A DNA stretch of 10,822 nucleotides, from NCBI GenBank assembly GCA_020029625.1, contig JAIBJP010000050.1, positions 1 to 10,822 on the forward strand. Reading direction: 5' to 3'. Below, one piece after another: positions 6,878-10,822 of this stretch (position 1 is the stretch's first letter; each line of letters begins with the position of its first letter). The notes beneath the pieces are model-generated. The model did no database searches and was not told where the DNA came from. It was given only the letters and a program-made list of their open reading frames with translations. Position numbers and translations under genes: made by a program. This DNA is from Actinomycetota bacterium (GTDB lineage: Bacteria > Actinomycetota > Thermoleophilia > Gaiellales > Gaiellaceae).

Positions 6878-9038
6878 GCGTGACCTCGACCCGGGAGGCA
6901 AGTCCCTCCGCGTGCTCGTCCTCGATGCGAACCACTCCTGCCAGGAGGCGGCGGTTGAGGCGCGCGGTCAGCGTCTTCGACGTCCCGTTCGAGCTCACCC
7001 GTACCGAGTCCCCGCCCGCGATGCCCCGCTCGCGTGCGTCGGCTGCCGAGATCTCGACCTCGGCGAACGCGCGCTGGAACTGCAGCTCGGGTACCCGCTC
7101 CACCGCCGGGCCGCTGAAGAGCCCGCGGTAGCGCACGAGCTCGAGGCCACGCCCCTCACGCTTACGAGCGCGGACCGCCCGGGTGGGCGCCGCGGCGCGC
7201 TCTGTTTCTGCCGGAGGCAAGGGGGCGTGCTCCTCGGGCAAGTGGACTGGCCACGGGTCGACCTCGACGCCGAACCTGCCGGCCAGGCCGGCGAAGAAGA
7301 CCAGCTCGTCGTCCTCCGCCGGAGGCGCCACCGAGCGGCGCAGCCTCTGGGGCCTTCCCTCGAGATTGACGAACGTGCCGTCGCGCTCCAGATAGCTCGT
7401 TCCGGGGACGACGAGATGCGCCCAAAGCGTGAGCTCGCTTTCGAACATGGCCGTCGTGAGCACGAAGCGGGCCCGCTCGGCGAGCTCCCGGACGCGCGGG
7501 TCGGATCCGACCTCGTCCCCGGAGACGATCAGTGCGCCGATCTCACCCTCGGGCGGTTCTGCCGCCTCGCCCCAGGCGACCGAGACACCCCGACCGTTGG
7601 GCGTCCGCGGCAGGAAGTACACGGCGGCCTTCCCGCCGAGCCCTTCCGCCAGGGCAGCGATGTGCGCGCCGCCCGCCGAATCGTCCTGCGACCAGATGAG
7701 AGCCACCCTTTCGGCACGCTTGAGGCTCCGCGCCGAGGAGCGAAGCTCCCTCGGAGGGTTGGCCGCCGGGAGCGCTGCGCAGATGGAGGCCGCGCTGCCG
7801 GGGGCTACCGGCACGGATCCGGCGGGGTGGATCGTGATGACCTCAGCGCCGTCGCGCCGTGCTTGGCGGAGCCAGAGGTCGACGATCGGGGCGCGCTCGA
7901 CGACCGGGTGGTCGCCGACGACGAGGCAGACGTCGGCATCGCGGATCGCCGACAGAGGCGCCCGGAAGCTTCCGAGTGCCGGGTGGAAGGACTCGGGCAG
8001 GAACGCTGTCCGCGACCCGAGGCCCTCCTGGACGAGGCGCGCGATCGCCGTCGCCTGTTCCACGGTCTCCGAACCCGAGAGGGCAACGACCACCGATCCC
8101 CCGGCCTCGCGGAGACCGCGCTCCGCTTCGTCGAGAGCCTCGTCCCACGAGACCGGCTCGAACCCACGGCGGCGAATGCGCTTGAGGGGCCGGCGGATGC
8201 GGTCGTCGGCCCGCAGGTGCTCGTAGGCGAAGCGGCCTTTGTCGCAGATCCAGCCGGCGTCGACCTCGGCGTGGTTGCGAGACAGGACACGTGCGACCTT
8301 CCCCTCACGCGTCGTCGCCCACACGTTGCAGCCGACGGGGCAGAGGCCGCAGACCGTCGGCACGTTCTGGATCTCCCACGGACGCGCGCGGAAGCGGTAC
8401 GTGGTGGAGGTCAGCGCCCCCACCGGACAGAGCTCGATCACGTTGCCCGAGAAGGGAGCCCGGTACGGCTCGTCCTCGAACGTGGCGATGAGGGACTGGG
8501 CGCCGCGGTTGACCGCCACGAGCTGCCCGTCCTCGGCGACGAGCTCGGAAAAGCGAGTGCAGCGGTAGCAGAGGATGCAGCGCTCGCGGTCGAGCCCGAT
8601 GAGAGGCGAGATCGGGATCGGCTTGTCGAACGTGCGCTTCGGGAAACGCATACGCGTGTTCCCCGGGCCCCAGCGGAAGGTCAGGTCTTGCAGGGGGCAC
8701 TCGCCGCCTTTGTCGCAGTCGGGGCAGTCGAGGGGATGGTTCAGGAGGATGAACTCAAGGACGGCGTCCTGGCCCGCCGCCGCCTCCTTGCTCGTCTGGG
8801 CCGTGCGCAGGATGAGGCCATCCTGCGCGGTCATCGTGCAGGCGGCCTGGAGCTTTGGCATCCCCTCGACCTCGCAGAGGCACATGCGACAGGCGCCGAC
8901 GGCAGCGCCGAGCCGGGGCTCGTAGCAGAAGACGGGGATCTCGATTCCCGCAGAGAGCGCAGCCTCGACCATTCCGGTGCCCTTGGGCACCTGGAGCTCG
9001 CGGTCGTCGATCGTGACGGTGACGAGTTCGGCGCTCAT
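6870..9038 (-). CDS. nuoG: NADH-quinone oxidoreductase subunit G (NuoG)
   Basis: Largest peripheral-arm subunit, 722 residues, conducting electrons from NuoF/E to NuoI. The cluster ligands can be read in order. The N1b [2Fe-2S] ligands are C38, C50, C53 and C67. The N5 ligands are the unusual set H101, C105, C108 and C114 (HPLDCPDCDKGGECPLQD). The N4 ligands are C154, C157, C160 and C204. A fourth [4Fe-4S] set, C230, C233, C237 and C265 (CGLCPVGC), matches the off-path N7 cluster, which only some bacteria keep. Residues from about 280 to 560 resemble the molybdopterin oxidoreductase fold, catalytically inactive in NuoG, and 620-722 the C-terminal dinucleotide-binding domain. ATG at 9038 is the only plausible start, as an in-frame stop (TAA at 9087-9089) lies upstream. 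The Shine-Dalgarno is weak (GGAA). The end overlaps nuoH by 8 nt. Confidence 0.97.
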   Translation of the reverse strand: MSAELVTVTIDDRELQVPKGTGMVEAALSAGIEIPVFCYEPRLGAAVGACRMCLCEVEGMPKLQAACTMTAQDGLILRTAQTSKEAAAGQDAVLEFILLNHPLDCPDCDKGGECPLQDLTFRWGPGNTRMRFPKRTFDKPIPISPLIGLDRERCILCYRCTRFSELVAEDGQLVAVNRGAQSLIATFEDEPYRAPFSGNVIELCPVGALTSTTYRFRARPWEIQNVPTVCGLCPVGCNVWATTREGKVARVLSRNHAEVDAGWICDKGRFAYEHLRADDRIRRPLKRIRRRGFEPVSWDEALDEAERGLREAGGSVVVALSGSETVEQATAIARLVQEGLGSRTAFLPESFHPALGSFRAPLSAIRDADVCLVVGDHPVVERAPIVDLWLRQARRDGAEVITIHPAGSVPVAPGSAASICAALPAANPPRELRSSARSLKRAERVALIWSQDDSAGGAHIAALAEGLGGKAAVYFLPRTPNGRGVSVAWGEAAEPPEGEIGALIVSGDEVGSDPRVRELAERARFVLTTAMFESELTLWAHLVVPGTSYLERDGTFVNLEGRPQRLRRSVAPPAEDDELVFFAGLAGRFGVEVDPWPVHLPEEHAPLPPAETERAAAPTRAVRARKREGRGLELVRYRGLFSGPAVERVPELQFQRAFAEVEISAADARERGIAGGDSVRVSSNGTSKTLTARLNRRLLAGVVRIEDEHAEGLASRVEVTRA
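6884..6887 (-). promoter_or_regulatory. Ribosome binding site deciding the nuoH start
   Basis: GAGG on the minus strand, 6 nt before the GTG at 6877 and inside the end of nuoG. This spacing supports GTG 6877 over the upstream TTG at 6901. Confidence 0.55.
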
Positions 9039-9147
9039 GGGCGCATTTCCGTTCGGGTCCGCGCGCCCCGCGCGTCGTTTTCCGCGTTACGCTTGATGCG
9101 GAGGGAGGCTCGCGGTGGCCCCGAGGGCCTTGTCCACAAAGGCCGGG
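9039..9147 (-). other. 109-nt nuoF-nuoG spacer with two small hairpins
   Basis: Non-coding gap between the nuoF stop and nuoG start. Just after the nuoF stop, GGCCTT pairs with AAGGCC around a 7-nt loop (9126-9144). A second GC-only stem, CGCGC with GCGCG (9062-9074), lies 23-35 nt before the nuoG ATG. Neither is followed by a U-run, so this is not a factor-independent terminator, and transcription must continue for nuoG to be made. No convincing -35/-10 pair was seen. RNA processing or modest translational tuning is possible, but both stems may be chance. Confidence 0.45.
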
Positions 9148-10512
9148 TCATGCAGGGACCTCGATCTCAGCCAGCCGCCGCGCATGGTGCTGGTCGACTG
9201 GCGCCATCACGTGGTCGAGCGTGGATTCTCCGCCGAAGGGGCACCCGCCCTCGTCCAGGTGCCGCTGGAACTCGTCGCGGAACCTGGCCACGTAGCTCGC
9301 CACCGGCATCGCAGCCGCGTCGCCGAGCGGGCAAAGGCAGTTGCCGAGGATGCGGTCGCAGACGTCGAGAAGGAGGTCGAGCTCGCTCTGGGTCGCCTCG
9401 CCGGCCTCGATCTTGCGCAGGAGGTCGACCATCCAGCGCGTCCCCTCCCGGCAGGGCGTGCACTTCCCGCACGACTCGTGCTGGTAGAACTGCGCCACCC
9501 GCAGGCCGAGCTGCACCATGCAACAGCGGTCGTCCAAGACGATCACGCCTCCCGAGCCGAGCATCGTCCCGGCCTCTACCATCGAGTCGGCGTCGAGCTT
9601 CGTGTCGACCTGGTCCGCCGTGAGGACGGGCATCGAGGAACCGCCCGGGATGACCGCCTTCAGCTCACGCCCATCGGCGATCCCGCCGCCGATGTCGTAG
9701 ATGAGCTCCCGCAGGCTCGTCCCGAGCTCCAGCTCGTAGTTGCCGCCGCGGACGACGTTTCCCGAGAGGGAGAAGACGCGCGTCCCCGTCGAGTTTTCGA
9801 CGCCGAGCTTGGCATATGCGGCGCCTCCCAGCTCCAGGATCTTGGGGACGGTCGCGAGCGTCTCGACGTTGTTGATCAGTGTCGGCGAGGCGTAGACGCC
9901 CGAGATCGCCGGGAACGGCGGCTTCGTCCGTGGTTGCCCGCGCTTTCCCTCGAGCGACTCGAGCATCCCGGTCTCCTCGCCGCAGATGTAGGCGCCCGCT
10001 CCCCGGTGGAGGACGATCGGCAGGCTCCAGCCGGTGCCGAGCACGTTTCCGCCGACGAGGCCGGCGCGCCTGGCCTCCTCGAGCGCGTCGCGCAGGATCT
10101 CGAACTCCGCCAGATATTCACCGCGGATGTAGATGAAGGCCGCGCTCGCCCCGATCGCGTGGGAGGCGATCACGATTCCCTCGACGAACATGTGGGGGAT
10201 CCGCACCATGATCTCGCGGTCCTTGAAAGTTCCCGGTTCCGACTCGTCCGCGTTTGCCACGAGGTAGATCGGCTTCGCGCTCGCCTCGGGCTTCGGCAGA
10301 AAGCTCGCCTTGCGCCCCATGGGAAAGCCTGCGCCGCCGCGGCCACGCACGTCCGCGGTGAGCAGCTCGTCGATGACCGCCTGGCGGTCCATCTTGATCG
10401 CCTTCTTGAGCGAGGAGTAGCCGCCGACCCGCTCGTACTCGGCCAGCCTGGTGAGATCGCGCCCGTCGGCATGCTCGAGGAGGAGCTTGTGCTTGGCCTT
10501 ACTGCGCGCCAC
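9148..10512 (-). CDS. nuoF: NADH-quinone oxidoreductase subunit F (NuoF), NADH/FMN-binding
   Basis: Site of NADH oxidation in complex I: it binds NADH and FMN and passes electrons through cluster N3. The product has 454 residues, near the usual 420-450. Landmarks in order: RGRGGAGFPMG (56-66), part of the FMN/NADH-binding loop; NADESEPGTFKDR (87-99), FMN site; GAGAYICGEETGMLESLEGKRG (171-192); an SLBB-type domain from about 240 to 330; and the N3 ligands C348, C351, C354 (ESCGKCTPCREG) and C394 (NCLCPLGD). GTG at 10512 is chosen because GAGGAGG (10519-10525) lies 6 nt upstream and the protein then begins at a sensible place; an upstream TTG at 10620 would add 36 arginine/serine-rich residues read out of frame from nuoE. 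It overlaps the end of nuoE by 14 nt, as expected for partners that form one subcomplex. Confidence 0.97.
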   Translation of the reverse strand: MARSKAKHKLLLEHADGRDLTRLAEYERVGGYSSLKKAIKMDRQAVIDELLTADVRGRGGAGFPMGRKASFLPKPEASAKPIYLVANADESEPGTFKDREIMVRIPHMFVEGIVIASHAIGASAAFIYIRGEYLAEFEILRDALEEARRAGLVGGNVLGTGWSLPIVLHRGAGAYICGEETGMLESLEGKRGQPRTKPPFPAISGVYASPTLINNVETLATVPKILELGGAAYAKLGVENSTGTRVFSLSGNVVRGGNYELELGTSLRELIYDIGGGIADGRELKAVIPGGSSMPVLTADQVDTKLDADSMVEAGTMLGSGGVIVLDDRCCMVQLGLRVAQFYQHESCGKCTPCREGTRWMVDLLRKIEAGEATQSELDLLLDVCDRILGNCLCPLGDAAAMPVASYVARFRDEFQRHLDEGGCPFGGESTLDHVMAPVDQHHARRLAEIEVPA

Positions 10513-10822
10513 CGCGCACCTCCTCGACGATCGCGGGGACGTCCTCAGGCCGCACCGGCTCGCGATAGCGGTTGTCGACGATGACGACCGTCCCCCACCC
10601 GCAGCCGCCGGCGCACTCAATCGTCCGCAGGGTCACCTCGCCGTCCTCCGTCGTCTCGCCGGCGTGGATGCCGAGCTGTTCCTCGAAGGACTCGAGCACC
10701 TGCTGCGCTCCGACGAGCGCGCAGGACACGTTGGTGCAAACCTCGACCAGCCGCCGGCCGACCGGCTCGAGGTGGTACATGTCGTAGAAGCTGGCGACCG
10801 CCTTGCAGTACGCGGGCGTGAG
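10499..10822 (-). CDS. nuoE: NADH-quinone oxidoreductase subunit E (NuoE), 5' end outside window
   Basis: Thioredoxin-fold subunit of the NADH dehydrogenase module, carrying the [2Fe-2S] cluster N1a next to FMN in NuoF. Only the last 107 codons are visible; the gene continues past the right edge. The frame opens with VASFYDMYHLEPVGRRLVEV, matching the family stretch FYxMxxLxPVGx. The four cluster ligands are present as CX4C and CX3C: C29 and C34 (CTNVSC), C70 and C74 (CAGGC), numbered from the first visible codon. After the last cysteine the family commonly has an Ala-Pro pair; here it reads GWGTVVIVDNRY, a variant that may be lineage-specific. The stop is TAA at 10499-10501, inside the start of nuoF. 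Confidence 0.96.
   Translation of the reverse strand, partial: LTPAYCKAVASFYDMYHLEPVGRRLVEVCTNVSCALVGAQQVLESFEEQLGIHAGETTEDGEVTLRTIECAGGCGWGTVVIVDNRYREPVRPEDVPAIVEEVRGGAQ
10519..10525 (-). promoter_or_regulatory. Strong Shine-Dalgarno of nuoF
   Basis: GAGGAGG on the minus strand, with a 6-nt spacer to the GTG at 10512. It is the best Shine-Dalgarno in the window, lies within the end of nuoE, and fixes the nuoF start. Confidence 0.75.

Noticed and set aside
6878..6901. TTG at 6901 as nuoH start
   Set aside because: It adds only an eight-residue polar extension, lies far into nuoG, and has a Shine-Dalgarno too close to it; GTG at 6877 is better placed.
6912..9623. A 903-codon open frame on the plus strand, antisense to nuoG and the end of nuoF
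   Set aside because: Long antisense frames are common opposite GC-rich genes because stop codons are rare there. The product has no recognisable motif and is rich in Arg, Ala, Gly and Asp, while the minus strand encodes clear NuoG and NuoF.
9115..10584. A 489-codon plus-strand frame opposite nuoF
   Set aside because: Low-complexity, charged shadow of nuoF with no domain signature.

Overview
The window is one uninterrupted, single-strand (minus) segment of a nuo operon, which encodes respiratory complex I (proton-pumping NADH:quinone oxidoreductase). In transcription order, right to left, it holds the 3' part of nuoE, then complete nuoF, nuoG, nuoH, nuoI, nuoJ, nuoK, nuoL and nuoM, and the 5' part of nuoN. 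This is the canonical nuoA-N order, so nuoA-D should lie just beyond the right edge and the end of nuoN beyond the left edge. All ten genes were identified from motifs read directly in the sequence; no database search was possible.

Organism: the DNA is strongly GC-rich, codon third positions are mostly G or C, and three of the nine visible starts are clearly GTG (nuoF, nuoH, nuoI), with nuoN a likely fourth. Together with the full operon this fits a high-GC aerobic bacterium. A deep-branching actinobacterium (Thermoleophilia-like) is my guess from the style of NuoM and NuoE, but this is inference and not firm.

Layout: 10499-10822 nuoE (N1a [2Fe-2S]) and 9148-10512 nuoF (FMN, NADH, N3) overlap by 14 nt. 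A 109-nt gap precedes 6870-9038 nuoG (N1b, N5, N4 and N7). nuoH (5882-6877) overlaps nuoG by 8 nt, nuoI (5388-5885) overlaps nuoH by 4 nt, nuoJ (4841-5371) follows after 16 nt, and nuoK (4533-4841) shares 1 nt with nuoJ. A 181-nt spacer, unusually long for this cluster, separates nuoK from nuoL (2453-4351). nuoM (1023-2444) follows after 8 nt, and nuoN (1-1026) overlaps nuoM by 4 nt. Electrons pass from NADH through NuoF, E and G and the NuoI clusters to quinone at the NuoH interface. NuoJ and K link this to the antiporter-like pumps NuoL, M and N.

Most of the window is ordinary. The points worth a second look are: NuoL lacks the TM5 glutamate that NuoM and NuoN of the same operon keep; the nuoK-nuoL spacer is rich in inverted repeats and is exactly spanned by a 62-codon ORF with ATGA overlaps at both ends; and NuoM departs from the usual motif pattern. 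I found no RNA gene, mobile element, CRISPR array, promoter or factor-independent terminator, and nothing that looks like a new system.
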